From: Actinobacillus genomosp. 1
Lineage (GTDB): Bacteria; Pseudomonadota; Gammaproteobacteria; Enterobacterales; Pasteurellaceae
Direction of reading: 5' to 3'
NCBI RefSeq assembly: GCF_029774175.1
Contig: NZ_CP103834.1
Coordinates: 320,501-384,500, forward strand
DNA: 64,000 bases
Below are positions 17,039-25,552 of the stretch, piece after piece. The translations under genes were made by a program, and so were the position numbers. The notes beneath the pieces were generated by a model. That model searched no databases and was not told where the DNA came from. It was given only the letters and a program-made list of their open reading frames with translations. Within the stretch, counting starts at the first letter, position 1. Each line of letters starts with the position of its first letter.

Positions 17039-18982
17039 ATGGCACTACTAAATTTATCCAATGCCTATTTAGGTTTTGGCGATCATCCGTTATTGGATCA
17101 TACGGAATTACATATTGAACCGGGCGAGCGTGTTTGTTTGGTTGGACGCAACGGGGTGGGAAAATCCACGCTGATGAAAGTGTTAGCAGGCGAAGTTCAG
17201 CTGGATGACGGTAAACTGATTTTTGAAAAAGATATTGTGGTGACTCGCCTTGAGCAAGATCCGCCTCGTCATATTCAAGATACGGTATTTGATTATGTGG
17301 CGGAAGGAATTGCGCATCTTAGCGACTTATTAAAGCAATATCACCACATTTCGCAACAAATGCAGACTGATTATAGTGATGAGCTATTAGCCAAATTATC
17401 GAATGTACAGGCACAGCTTGAGCATAATAACGGTTGGCAGTTTGAGAATCGTATTCAAGATACTCTTAAATTATTGGAATTGGAGCCGGATAAACGTTTA
17501 TGCGAATTATCGGGCGGTTGGGTTCGCCGTGCGGCATTAGCTCGTGCATTGGTAGCAGATCCGGATATTTTGTTATTAGATGAACCGACCAACCATTTGG
17601 ATGTGGAAGCAATTACTTGGCTTGAGGATTTATTACTCAATTTTAAAGGCTCGATCATCTTTATTTCGCACGACCGTTCGTTTATTCGCAAGATGGCGAC
17701 CCGCATTGTCGATCTTGACCGAGGTAAGCTAGTTTCTTATCCAAGTAATTACGATGTGTATTTAGAAACTAAAGCGGAAGATTTGCGTGTCGAGGCGTTA
17801 CAAAATGAGCTGTTCGATAAAAAATTAGCACAAGAAGAAGTATGGATTCGTCAAGGCATCAAAGCTCGCCGTACCCGTAATGAAGGTCGCGTGCGAGCAT
17901 TAAAAGCTTTACGTGAAGAACGCCGCAATCGTCGAGAAGTACAGGGAACCGCTAAAATTCAAATCGATCAAACCGCACGTTCCGGCAAAATCGTATTCGA
18001 AGTGGAAAATGCAAGTTATGAAATTGAAGGTAAAACCTTGCTGAAAAACTTCACAACCACAATTCAACGAGGCGATAAAATTGCGTTAGTTGGAGCAAAC
18101 GGCTGCGGAAAAACTACTTTTATCAAATTGTTATTAGGCGAGTTGCAACCGACTTCAGGCTCAATTCGTTGTGGTACGAAACTGGAAGTGGCTTACTTCG
18201 ACCAATATCGTGCCGAACTTGATCTTGAAAAAACGGTAATGGATAACGTAGCGGATGGCAAACAAGACGTAGAAGTAAACGGGGTAAAACGCCACGTGTT
18301 AGGTTATCTACAAGATTTCTTGTTCCCACCAAAACGTGCTATGACACCGGTGAAAGCCTTATCGGGCGGTGAGCGTAATCGTTTATTACTGGCTAAATTA
18401 TTGCTTAAGCCGAATAACTTGTTGATTCTGGACGAACCAACCAATGACTTAGATGTTGAAACCCTTGAGTTATTGGAAGAGTTATTAGCGGATTATCAAG
18501 GTACATTGCTGATTGTGAGCCACGACCGTCAATTTATCGACAATACCGTAACGGAATGTTATTTCTTTGAAGGTAACGGCGTATTAAATAAATACGTGGG
18601 CGGTTATTTTGATGCGAAACAGCAACAAGAAAACTACCACGCCACGCTTGCGCAGAACCAGCCGAACAAGCGGTCAAATTCTGCGGAAATTTTGCAAAAA
18701 GCAGAAGAAAAACAACCGCTTGTAGCTAAGTCGGAACCGGCTAAAAAGGTAAAACTCTCGTATAAAGATCAAAGAGAGTTAGACGAATTACCGGCAAAAA
18801 TGGAAGCCTTAGAAGCGGAAATGGAAAGTTTGCAGGCGGAAGTTAATAGCGCAGACTTTTTCAGTAAAGATCCAAGTTATACGCAAGCACAATTACAAAA
18901 ACTGGCGGATGCGGAAATGGCGTTAGAAGCCGCTTTCGAGCGTTGGGAAGCATTAGAAAATATTAAAAATGGGAATCTATAA
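17039..18982 (+). CDS. uup: ABC-F family ATPase Uup
   Basis: ABC-F proteins lack membrane domains and act on ribosomes or, for Uup, influence precise transposon excision and DNA branch processing. The 647-residue protein has two ABC domains: Walker A GRNGVGKST (about residues 36-44) with signature LSGGWVRRAALARAL, and Walker A GANGCGKTT (about 350) with LSGGERNRLLLAKLLL. Both have DEPTNxLD. The VWIRQGIKARRTRNEGRVRALKALR linker and the C-terminal coiled coil (from about 575, LSYKDQRELDELPAKMEALEAEM) match Uup rather than EttA or YheS. The variable linker before the coiled coil is encoded partly by an inverted USS pair. It shares its last base with the tcdA start. Confidence 0.93.
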   Translation: MALLNLSNAYLGFGDHPLLDHTELHIEPGERVCLVGRNGVGKSTLMKVLAGEVQLDDGKLIFEKDIVVTRLEQDPPRHIQDTVFDYVAEGIAHLSDLLKQYHHISQQMQTDYSDELLAKLSNVQAQLEHNNGWQFENRIQDTLKLLELEPDKRLCELSGGWVRRAALARALVADPDILLLDEPTNHLDVEAITWLEDLLLNFKGSIIFISHDRSFIRKMATRIVDLDRGKLVSYPSNYDVYLETKAEDLRVEALQNELFDKKLAQEEVWIRQGIKARRTRNEGRVRALKALREERRNRREVQGTAKIQIDQTARSGKIVFEVENASYEIEGKTLLKNFTTTIQRGDKIALVGANGCGKTTFIKLLLGELQPTSGSIRCGTKLEVAYFDQYRAELDLEKTVMDNVADGKQDVEVNGVKRHVLGYLQDFLFPPKRAMTPVKALSGGERNRLLLAKLLLKPNNLLILDEPTNDLDVETLELLEELLADYQGTLLIVSHDRQFIDNTVTECYFFEGNGVLNKYVGGYFDAKQQQENYHATLAQNQPNKRSNSAEILQKAEEKQPLVAKSEPAKKVKLSYKDQRELDELPAKMEALEAEMESLQAEVNSADFFSKDPSYTQAQLQKLADAEMALEAAFERWEALENIKNGNL

Positions 18983-19746
18983 TGGCTCGAATTGATAATT
19001 ACGAACAACGTTTTGGTGGAATCGGGCGACTTTATACGCCGGAAGGCTTAGCTAAATTACGCCAAGCGCATATTTGCGTGATTGGGATCGGCGGTGTTGG
19101 TTCTTGGGCGGTGGAAGCACTTGCTCGTTCGGGCATCGGTAAAATTACGATGATTGATATGGATGACATCTGTGTTACGAATATTAATCGCCAAATTCAC
19201 GCGATGACTGGCACAATCGCACAATTAAAAACCGAAGCGATGAAAGAACGTATTGAGCGGGTTAATCCCGAATGTGTGGTGGAAATTATTGATGATTTCA
19301 TCACACCGGAGAATATCCCCGAATATTTGAATCGTGGTTATGATTATGTGATTGATGCAATTGACTCGGTGAAAACTAAAGCTGCACTCATCGCTTACTG
19401 TAAGCGCAATAAGATCAGAATGATTACTACAGGCGGCGCAGGCGGTCAGACCGATCCGACTCAGATTCAAATTACCGATTTAAGTAAAACGATTCAGGAT
19501 CCGCTTGCATCTAAAGTGCGTTCGTTATTACGTAAGGAATATAACTTTAGCCAAAACCCAAAACGTAAGTTTGGCATTGACTGTGTATTCTCTACGCAAC
19601 CACTGATTTTCCCAAAAATGGGTGAGGGCTGTGAAGTATCCGCAACGATGAACTGTGCAAACGGTTTTGGTGCAGTGACAATGGTAACGGCTACCTTCGG
19701 TTTTTTTGCCGTGAGCCGAGTTATTGATAAGTTATTGAAAGCGTAA
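18982..19746 (+). CDS. tcdA: tRNA threonylcarbamoyladenosine dehydratase
   Basis: TcdA (CsdL) is an E1-like enzyme that cyclises t6A37 of tRNA to ct6A using ATP. The 254-residue protein has the E1 nucleotide-binding motif IGIGGVGSWAVEALARSGIG (about residues 31-50), the DMDDICVTNINRQIHA core (about 54-69) and DAIDSVKTKAALIAYC (about 118-133). Sequence FSTQPL and GFGAVTMVTATFGFFAVSRVIDKLL complete the family pattern. The ATG overlaps the uup stop (TAATG), giving translational coupling with the ABC-F gene. A bidirectional hairpin follows, facing the convergent small periplasmic gene. Confusion with MoeB or ThiF is unlikely because the CxxC zinc site is absent. Confidence 0.93.
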   Translation: MARIDNYEQRFGGIGRLYTPEGLAKLRQAHICVIGIGGVGSWAVEALARSGIGKITMIDMDDICVTNINRQIHAMTGTIAQLKTEAMKERIERVNPECVVEIIDDFITPENIPEYLNRGYDYVIDAIDSVKTKAALIAYCKRNKIRMITTGGAGGQTDPTQIQITDLSKTIQDPLASKVRSLLRKEYNFSQNPKRKFGIDCVFSTQPLIFPKMGEGCEVSATMNCANGFGAVTMVTATFGFFAVSRVIDKLLKA

Positions 19747-19811
19747 TAAGCGGACGGATTTTGCAAAAGTTTTGAAAAGAGTAAAAACGGATCAAATTCA
19801 GTTTTAAATAT

Positions 19812-19841
19812 AAAAGCCTCTGAAAATATTCAGAGGCTTTT
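19812..19841. terminator. Bidirectional terminator between tcdA and the small periplasmic gene
   Basis: A perfect 12-bp stem (AAAAGCCTCTGA / TCAGAGGCTTTT) with a 6-nt loop is flanked by A-rich and T-rich arms. The genes are convergent, so it can serve both. Confidence 0.9.
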
Positions 19842-19853
19842 AATCTAATTATA

Positions 19854-20186
19854 TTAATGTTTTTGTTTCAATGTATTGAGAGCGGTTAAACCTTTATTAC
19901 AGCTTTTTTCTTGCATTTCGGTTTCCATTTTTAAGATTTCTTCTTTAGTGGAAGATAACTTATTTTTCATTTTTTGAACCTGAGTATGCGTACCGGGTTG
20001 TTTTTCTGCATCAGAAACAAGTTTATGTGCAACACTAAACATTTGTTGGCACTGAGACGGCAAATGTTTACTCACGGAAGGTTTCGCCATAGAAAGTGAA
20101 GATGTTTTCATATCGGCTACGGCATTCTGAATAGTAGCGATAAGCACGGCACTAACCATACCGGAGGTGATAACTTTTTTTAACAT
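19854..20186 (-). CDS. Small periplasmic protein, possibly DUF5339 family
   Basis: The function is unknown. The 110-residue product begins with a clear Sec signal peptide (MLKKVITSGMVSAVLIATIQNAVA, with cleavage probably after AVA). The mature part is about 86 residues, with two cysteines: one in LPSQCQQMF and one in EKSCNKG, likely a disulfide. Lys/Glu-rich helices lie between them (VQKMKNKLSSTKEEILKMETEM). I recall similar Pasteurellaceae proteins under DUF5339, but the assignment is from memory. The gene stands alone, divergent from the cyd operon across a 465-base gap and convergent with tcdA. Confidence 0.75.
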   Translation of the reverse strand: MLKKVITSGMVSAVLIATIQNAVADMKTSSLSMAKPSVSKHLPSQCQQMFSVAHKLVSDAEKQPGTHTQVQKMKNKLSSTKEEILKMETEMQEKSCNKGLTALNTLKQKH

Positions 20187-20651
20187 TATGGTTTTACCTT
20201 TTTTTGTTATAGATGAAAACTATCATTTAAATTATGAAGATTTTTCGATTATATCAAATGAAAAATAAAAGTCACGCCAAAATATGAAGCCAAGGGATCT
20301 TTTTAGATCTGTTAATTTGATTTATGTCAATTTTTATGTGAGATAAACTTCTAAGTATCCAAATAAAGACGCTTTTTAATAAATAAAAATAAACATTTTT
20401 TTAAATAAAAATATCCAAGTTTTTAACAAGTAATAAACAAGTGATAAAACTTTTATCCGAAATGTGATTGATGTAACAAATTGGCTATTTTTAAATTTTA
20501 AATTTAAGGTTAGAATAGAGAGCGGATTCTAAAGAAATTAAATACCTAATTAGTATTAGGTGTTTGTTTTAGGTCAAAATTCTGTTGGGTGATTATTTGT
20601 TGTTTTAAATAATCAATAATAATAAATATTGTACTTTATAAGAGGTCTGAG
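20187..20651. promoter_or_regulatory. 465-base regulatory region ahead of the cyd-tol operon
   Basis: No gene is apparent in this very AT-rich gap. It contains an FNR-like site (20317-20330), a CRP-like half-conserved site TGTGA-N6-TAACA (20463-20478), and a perfect 7-bp inverted repeat ACCTAAT-TAGT-ATTAGGT (20544-20561) 90 bases before cydA. Cytochrome bd promoters in gamma-proteobacteria are controlled by ArcA and FNR. The density of candidate sites fits that pattern, but none is proven by sequence alone. Confidence 0.55.
20317..20330 (+). promoter_or_regulatory. FNR-like site upstream of cydA
   Basis: TTGATTTATGTCAA matches the FNR consensus TTGAT-N4-ATCAA at nine of ten defined bases. 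It lies about 320 bases before cydA, far from the start codon, so it would imply a long leader or a distal promoter. It could also act on the divergent small periplasmic gene, whose start is 131 bases away. Confidence 0.5.
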
Positions 20652-22202
20652 ATGTTAGACATTGTTGAACTCTCTCGCTTGCAGTTTGCATTAACTGCAC
20701 TCTATCACTTCTTATTCGTGCCGTTAACATTAGGTCTTTCTTTTGTACTTGTAGTAATGGAAACTCTTTATGTAACGACAGGAAAAGAAGTTTATAAAGA
20801 TATGACTAAATTCTGGGGTAAGTTATTCGGTATTAACTTTGCTCTAGGTGTAACAACTGGTATTACAATGGAATTCCAGTTTGGTATGAACTGGTCATAT
20901 TATTCTCACTATGTTGGTGATATCTTCGGTGCTCCGTTAGCGATTGAAGGCTTAATGGCGTTCTTCTTGGAATCAACCTTCATCGGTTTGTTCTTCTTCG
21001 GTTGGGATCGTTTATCAAAAGCTAAACACTTATTGGCAACTTATGCGGTGGCTTTCGGTTCTAATCTTTCGGCTTTATGGATTCTTGTTGCGAACGGTTG
21101 GATGCAAAACCCGGTGGGTTCTGAGTTTAACTTTGAAACCATGCGAATGGAGCTTGTAAGTTTCTCTGAGCTAGTATTAAATCCGGTAACTCAATCTAAG
21201 TTCTTACATACGGTAACTGCGGGCTATACTTGCGGTGCGGTATTCGTATTAGGTATTAGTGCTTACTATATCTTAAAAGGTCAGGATCTCGGTTTTGCTA
21301 AACGTTCATTCTCTGTGGGAGCAAGCTTCGGTTTAGTGGCAATTATTTCAGTTGCTATTATGGGTGACGAATCGGGTTATGAAATCGGTAAAGCTCAACC
21401 GACTAAACTTGCCGCAATGGAAGGGGAATTTGAAACTCAACCTGCACCGGCTGCTTGGAACGTGGTAGTACTTCCGAATACGGCTGAAATGAAAAATGAG
21501 TTCTCAATTCATATTCCATATATGGCGGGTATCATTGCAACTCGTTCTTTTGATACCGAAATTAAAGGTTTAAAAGATATTCGTGCGATCAATGAACAAC
21601 GTGTTCGTACCGGTATTCAAGCATACGCATTGCTCGAAAAATTACGTACGGGTAATTATACTGCGGAAGAAAAAGCGGCATTCCAAGCCGTTCAAAAAGA
21701 CTTGGGCTTCGGTTTGTTACTTAAACAATATACGCCAAACGTAGTTGATGCGACGGAAGAGCAAATTCAAAAAGCTGCGGCAAGTACAATTCCTAATGTA
21801 GGTCCTACTTTCTGGGCATTCCGTATTATGATGGCATCCGGCGGATTAATGCTTTTACTTATCGGTTTTGCGTTTATCCAAAATATGCGCGGTACAGTGG
21901 GTAAAAACCGCTTATTCCTAAAAGCAATGTTATGGGGTATTCCGCTTCCGTGGATTGCAATTGAATCAGGTTGGTTCTTAGCTGAATATGGTCGTCAGCC
22001 GTGGGCAATTTATGAAATGTTACCGACAGGCGTATCAAATTCTGCATTAACGACGACAGATCTTTGGATCTCAATCGGTTTACTTTGCGGCTTATATACT
22101 ATCTTCCTCGTGGTTGAGATGTATTTAATGTTTAAATATGGCAGACTTGGTCCAAGTGCATTGAAGACAGGTCGTTATCATTTTGAACAATCTACAAAAT
22201 AA
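20652..22202 (+). CDS. cydA: Cytochrome bd ubiquinol oxidase subunit I
   Basis: CydA is the haem-carrying subunit of cytochrome bd, which oxidises quinol and reduces oxygen with high affinity in the inner membrane. The 516-residue protein has about nine membrane helices. The haem b595 ligand region is LTALYHFLF (His near residue 19). The quinol-binding Q-loop contains GDESGYEIGKAQPTKLAAMEGE (about residues 237-258), and FRIMMASGGLMLLL contains the haem b558 methionine. The Q-loop is of the long, E. coli type. It leads the cydABX-ybgE cluster, with cydB starting 12 bases later. Confidence 0.96.
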   Translation: MLDIVELSRLQFALTALYHFLFVPLTLGLSFVLVVMETLYVTTGKEVYKDMTKFWGKLFGINFALGVTTGITMEFQFGMNWSYYSHYVGDIFGAPLAIEGLMAFFLESTFIGLFFFGWDRLSKAKHLLATYAVAFGSNLSALWILVANGWMQNPVGSEFNFETMRMELVSFSELVLNPVTQSKFLHTVTAGYTCGAVFVLGISAYYILKGQDLGFAKRSFSVGASFGLVAIISVAIMGDESGYEIGKAQPTKLAAMEGEFETQPAPAAWNVVVLPNTAEMKNEFSIHIPYMAGIIATRSFDTEIKGLKDIRAINEQRVRTGIQAYALLEKLRTGNYTAEEKAAFQAVQKDLGFGLLLKQYTPNVVDATEEQIQKAAASTIPNVGPTFWAFRIMMASGGLMLLLIGFAFIQNMRGTVGKNRLFLKAMLWGIPLPWIAIESGWFLAEYGRQPWAIYEMLPTGVSNSALTTTDLWISIGLLCGLYTIFLVVEMYLMFKYGRLGPSALKTGRYHFEQSTK

Positions 22203-22214
22203 TAGGAGTGTACA

Positions 22215-23351
22215 ATGATCGATTATGAAATTCTCCGCTTTATTTGGTGGATTCTGATTGTCGTATTGCTAATCGGTTTTGCGATTACAGACGGTTTTGA
22301 TATGGGCGTATTAACATTATTACCGGTGATTGGTAAAAGTAATGTTGAACGTCGAGTGATGATTAATACCATTGCTCCTCACTGGGATGGTAACCAAGTA
22401 TGGTTATTAACTGCCGGTGGTGCGATTTTTGCAGCATGGCCTACAGTTTATGCGACATCATTCTCCGGTTTCTATTTAGCGATGATTCTAGTGCTGGCGG
22501 CATTATTTTTCCGTCCGGTAGGTTTCGAGTATCGAGCTAAAATTGATAGTCCGAAATGGCGTAATGCTTGGGACTGGGGCTTATTTATCGGTGGTTTTGT
22601 TCCGTCATTAATTTTCGGAGTAGCGTTCGGTAATTTATTACAAGGCGTACCGTTCGAATTTAATAACCTTAACCAAGTGGTATATACCGGTTCGTTCTTC
22701 GGTTTATTAAATCCGTTCGCACTATTATGTGGTGTTGTAAGTTTAATGATGCTTACTACGCAAGGTGCTACGTGGTTACAAATGAAAACGACAGGCGATC
22801 TGCGTAATCGTGCGAGAGCAACCGCTCAATTAACCGCAGCAGTTGTATTGGTTGCGTTCGTATTAGCCGGTGTTTGGTTATCATTCAAAGATGGTTTTGT
22901 AATTACAAGCAATTTAGATCACAATGCACCGTCATTCTTAACGGATAAAACTGTTGCTGTTGAAAGTGCCGCATGGTTCAGAAACTTTGCTGAAATGCCT
23001 GTATTATGGGTGGTTCCTGCATTAGCGGTACTAGGATCATTATTAACGATTGTGGCTTCTAAAGCGAATCGTTCAGGCTTTGCGTTCTTCTCATCATCAA
23101 TTATGCTGATTGGTGTGATTGTGACTGCTGCAGTATCAATGTTCCCATTCATTATGCCGTCAATATCTCATCCTGAAATGAGTTTAACGGTTTGGGATTC
23201 GACAGCTAGCCAATATACATTAACGGTAATGTTAGTTGTTGCATGTATTTTTGTACCTTTAGTATTAGCTTATACTACGTGGTCATACTTCAAAATGTAT
23301 GGTCGTTTAGATGCTAAATACTTAGAAGATAACAAAGCAAGTGCATACTAA
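22215..23351 (+). CDS. cydB: Cytochrome bd ubiquinol oxidase subunit II
   Basis: CydB is the second large subunit of the bd oxidase, stabilising the haem-bearing CydA. The 378-residue protein starts MIDYEILRFIWWILIVVLLIGFAITDGFDMGV, the family's N-terminal signature with GFDMG. It has about nine hydrophobic segments. Further family words are APHWDGNQVWLLTAGGA (about residues 56-72) and FYLAMILVLAALFFRPVGFEYR. It has an AGGAG ribosome-binding site just after the cydA stop and is followed by cydX after 12 bases. Confidence 0.96.
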   Translation: MIDYEILRFIWWILIVVLLIGFAITDGFDMGVLTLLPVIGKSNVERRVMINTIAPHWDGNQVWLLTAGGAIFAAWPTVYATSFSGFYLAMILVLAALFFRPVGFEYRAKIDSPKWRNAWDWGLFIGGFVPSLIFGVAFGNLLQGVPFEFNNLNQVVYTGSFFGLLNPFALLCGVVSLMMLTTQGATWLQMKTTGDLRNRARATAQLTAAVVLVAFVLAGVWLSFKDGFVITSNLDHNAPSFLTDKTVAVESAAWFRNFAEMPVLWVVPALAVLGSLLTIVASKANRSGFAFFSSSIMLIGVIVTAAVSMFPFIMPSISHPEMSLTVWDSTASQYTLTVMLVVACIFVPLVLAYTTWSYFKMYGRLDAKYLEDNKASAY

Positions 23352-23363
23352 GGAGATAAACAG

Positions 23364-23462
23364 ATGTTTTATGTAACTTGGGTATTAGGCGTTTTACTTG
23401 CGATTCTTTTTGCAACGGTAATTACTGTAAGCATTGAGAAAACAGGCAAATTTGACGAATAA
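23364..23462 (+). CDS. cydX: Cytochrome bd oxidase small subunit CydX
   Basis: This 32-residue single-pass peptide is needed for stable, active cytochrome bd in E. coli. It begins MFYVTWVLGVLLAILFATV, a membrane helix at about residues 4-23 preceded by the conserved MxYxxW pattern, and ends with a charged tail, IEKTGKFDE. It has an AAGGAG ribosome-binding site and sits 12 bases after cydB and 11 bases before ybgE, as in other gamma-proteobacteria. Confidence 0.93.
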   Translation: MFYVTWVLGVLLAILFATVITVSIEKTGKFDE

Positions 23463-23473
23463 GGTTATAGTGA

Positions 23474-23764
23474 ATGATCCATTCGCTCTATGACATAACA
23501 AGAAAGGGCTGGTTAAAAGCCCTTTCTTTTATTTTAGCTTCCGCTATGTTTGTAATGATCATGATGAATTCAAATCTATTTGCACAACATTTTGGCGGTT
23601 TAGCTGTATATCGAGCTATAATTACTTTTTATGGTATGACTATCTTATGGATTCACGGAATTGGCTTTGAAATTAGACATAAATTTTGGAAAACAGTCTT
23701 TCTTCCATTGCTAGGCTACCTAATTATTTTAAGTTCGTTAGCGTATTTAATTTCTTTACGATAG
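23474..23764 (+). CDS. ybgE: Cyd operon protein YbgE
   Basis: YbgE is a small inner-membrane protein of the cyd operon with no settled function. The 96-residue product has about three hydrophobic segments (about residues 15-33, 42-60, 70-92) and the operon position of E. coli ybgE, directly after cydX. The N-terminal MIHSLYDITRKGWLKALSFILA resembles the family's amphipathic start. Its stop codon is part of the left arm of a perfect 10-bp hairpin. Confidence 0.85.
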   Translation: MIHSLYDITRKGWLKALSFILASAMFVMIMMNSNLFAQHFGGLAVYRAIITFYGMTILWIHGIGFEIRHKFWKTVFLPLLGYLIILSSLAYLISLR

Positions 23765-23790
23765 TATGAGATAAACTCATACTATTTTAT
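23761..23790 (+). terminator. Hairpin at the end of ybgE
   Basis: ATAGTATGAG / CTCATACTAT is a perfect 10-bp stem with a 5-nt loop, followed by TTTTATTAATTTT. It probably terminates or attenuates cyd transcription before ybgC and tol. Confidence 0.75.
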
Positions 23791-23915
23791 TAATTTTCTT
23801 TTCAAAAAATATTTTCATTTTCCTATTGCACAACGATTTTTCTCTCTCTAAAATAGCTGGCAATTTACGCCTAATTTTTGGGCGTTTTTCATTTTTGCGA
23901 ATTTTTGGAAGTAGA

Positions 23916-24305
23916 ATGAATTTCCCTATTAGAGTGTATTATGAGGACACGGATGCAGGCGGTGTGGTTTATCATGCCAATTACATTTGTTTCTTTGAGC
24001 GTGCACGTACCGAGTTTTTACGTCAAATGGGTTTCTCTCAACAAGAATTATTGGTTAAGTCGTTTGCTTTTGTTGTCAAGAAGTTAGAAATTGATTACAA
24101 AATTCCGGCTCGTCTTGATGATTTACTCCGTGTTGAAACAGAGATAATCGAGTTAAAAAAAGCAACGATTATTTTTCGGCAACAGCTATGGAGAGATGAT
24201 ACTTGTTTGAGTTCAGCCCTTGTTACCGTTGCAAGTGTTGATTTAACCAAAATGAAGCCTGTAGCTATTCCTGTCGAGATCAGACAAGTCCTACAAGCGG
24301 TCTAA
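23916..24305 (+). CDS. ybgC: Acyl-CoA thioesterase YbgC
   Basis: YbgC is a hot-dog-fold thioesterase encoded with the Tol-Pal system; the E. coli and H. influenzae proteins hydrolyse short or acyl-chain CoA thioesters. I place the start at the ATG at 23916 (MNFPIRVYYEDTDAGG), giving 129 residues. The longer frame from 23826 adds 30 residues of non-conserved sequence. The catalytic region YYEDTDAGGVVYHANY (about residues 8-23) and ERARTEFLRQMGFSQ follow the family closely. The last codons, CAA GCG GTC followed by TAA, are the uptake signal ACAAGCGGTC itself. It is 34 bases ahead of tolQ. Confidence 0.93.
   Translation: MNFPIRVYYEDTDAGGVVYHANYICFFERARTEFLRQMGFSQQELLVKSFAFVVKKLEIDYKIPARLDDLLRVETEIIELKKATIIFRQQLWRDDTCLSSALVTVASVDLTKMKPVAIPVEIRQVLQAV
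24293..24302 (+). repeat. DNA uptake signal forming the end of ybgC
   Basis: A perfect ACAAGCGGTC encodes the last three residues (Gln-Ala-Val) and part of the preceding codon of YbgC, ending one base before the stop codon. The AT-rich USS flank (TAATTTTTAGCAAAT) continues into the tolQ leader. Confidence 0.85.
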
Positions 24306-24339
24306 TTTTTAGCAAATTATTTATTTGGAGTTTTACTAA

Positions 24340-25020
24340 ATGGAAACTGAATTTAATCTTGTCTCGTTATTTATGCAGGCAAGTATCGTGGTTAAAATTG
24401 TTATCTTGATTTTAATCAGCTTCTCGATTTTATCTTGGGCTGTCATTATTCAACGCAGCAGAGTTTTAACGGAAGCAAAGAAAAATGCGTTAGCGTTTGA
24501 AAATAAATTCTGGTCGGGCGAAGATTTACATCGCTTGCATGAAGGGCTAGAAAATCGTCGTGATGCTCTGAACGGTTCAGAACAAATTTTTTATGCCGGT
24601 TTTAAAGAATATATGCGTTTACAACAAGTAAACTCGGATGCACCTGAAGCAACAATGAAAGGTTCTAGCCGTGCAATGAATCTTGCGCTTAATCGTGAAG
24701 TTGAAAACTTAGAAAGTTACATTCCGTTTTTAGGTACGGTAGGCTCAATTAGCCCGTATATCGGTTTATTCGGTACGGTGTGGGGTATTATGCACTCATT
24801 TATGGGATTAAGTGCGGTAAAACAAGCGACATTACAATCGGTTGCTCCGGGTATTGCGGAAGCGCTTATTGCAACGGCTATCGGTTTATTCGCGGCGATT
24901 CCTGCCGTTATGGCATATAACCGTTTAAGTTTACGTGTAAATAAATTAGAGCAAGAGTACGCGAACTTTATCGATGAGTTTACAACGATCTTACATCGTC
25001 AGGCTTTCTCTAAAAAATAA
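24340..25020 (+). CDS. tolQ: Tol-Pal system proton channel subunit TolQ
   Basis: TolQ, with TolR, forms the proton-driven motor of the Tol-Pal system that keeps the outer membrane attached during cell constriction. The 226-residue protein has three transmembrane segments (about residues 15-36, 132-155, 170-190). The motor helices contain FLGTVGSISPYIGLFGTVWGIMHSF (shown in parts: FLGTVGSISPYIG, then LFGTVWGIMHSF) and APGIAEALIATAIGLFAAIPAVMAYN. The ATG follows TTTGGAG. A perfect hairpin separates it from tolR. Confidence 0.96.
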   Translation: METEFNLVSLFMQASIVVKIVILILISFSILSWAVIIQRSRVLTEAKKNALAFENKFWSGEDLHRLHEGLENRRDALNGSEQIFYAGFKEYMRLQQVNSDAPEATMKGSSRAMNLALNREVENLESYIPFLGTVGSISPYIGLFGTVWGIMHSFMGLSAVKQATLQSVAPGIAEALIATAIGLFAAIPAVMAYNRLSLRVNKLEQEYANFIDEFTTILHRQAFSKK

Positions 25021-25045
25021 TAGAGTTTGTTGATAAATCATCAGT

Positions 25046-25068
25046 AGATCCGAACACAGTTCGGATCT
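25046..25068 (+). other. Perfect hairpin between tolQ and tolR
   Basis: AGATCCGAAC / GTTCGGATCT is a perfect 10-bp stem closing a 3-nt loop, 28 bases before the tolR start. The tail (TATATTCAC) is not a strong T-run. It may be an attenuator, an RNase processing site or an mRNA-stability element that sets the TolQ:TolR ratio; that is inference. Confidence 0.7.
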
Positions 25069-25096
25069 TATATTCACTAATATATAAGAGGAAAAT

Positions 25097-25537
25097 ATGT
25101 CTTACCGTCGTAAACGTAATGACATTAAATCTGAAATCAATATCGTTCCTTTTTTGGACGTATTGCTTGTTCTATTACTTATCTTTATGGCAACAGCGCC
25201 GGTTATTAGCCAAAGCGTCGAAGTAAATTTACCGGAAGATAAGCATAGTCAATCGGTATCTAATGAAGATAAAACCCCAGTCATTTTACAAGTTGCCGAT
25301 GTAGGTTTGTATAAATTAAAAATTGATGGCAATTTTGTTCAGGGCAGTAACGGTCAAGAAGATCTTGGCGAACAAGAAGTTATTGCATATGCCGGAGAGG
25401 CGTTTCAAAAAGACCCGAATACTCTTTTCCTTGTAGCTGCGGAAAAAAATATTCCTTATGAAGAAGTGATTAAAGGGATTGTTCTTTTAAAAGACGCAGG
25501 TATTAAAAACGCAGGATTAATGACTCAGGGCAAATAA
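25097..25537 (+). CDS. tolR: Tol-Pal system protein TolR
   Basis: TolR is the plug and peptidoglycan-binding partner of TolQ. The 146-residue protein has a single membrane helix at about residues 17-36. Its N-terminal INIVPFLDVLLVLLLIFMATAP carries the conserved Asp of the proton path (Asp22). The remainder is the periplasmic domain. AAGAGG precedes the ATG. tolA begins 15 bases after its stop. Confidence 0.95.
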   Translation: MSYRRKRNDIKSEINIVPFLDVLLVLLLIFMATAPVISQSVEVNLPEDKHSQSVSNEDKTPVILQVADVGLYKLKIDGNFVQGSNGQEDLGEQEVIAYAGEAFQKDPNTLFLVAAEKNIPYEEVIKGIVLLKDAGIKNAGLMTQGK

Positions 25538-25552
25538 AAGCAAGGATAATGT

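Noticed and set aside
20463..20478. CRP-like site in the cyd upstream region
   Set aside because: One half-site is imperfect and its distance to any promoter is undefined; kept only as a note in the regional entry.
23826..23915. 30-residue N-terminal extension of YbgC
   Set aside because: The sequence is not family-like; the conserved start is at 23916, with GGAAG before it.
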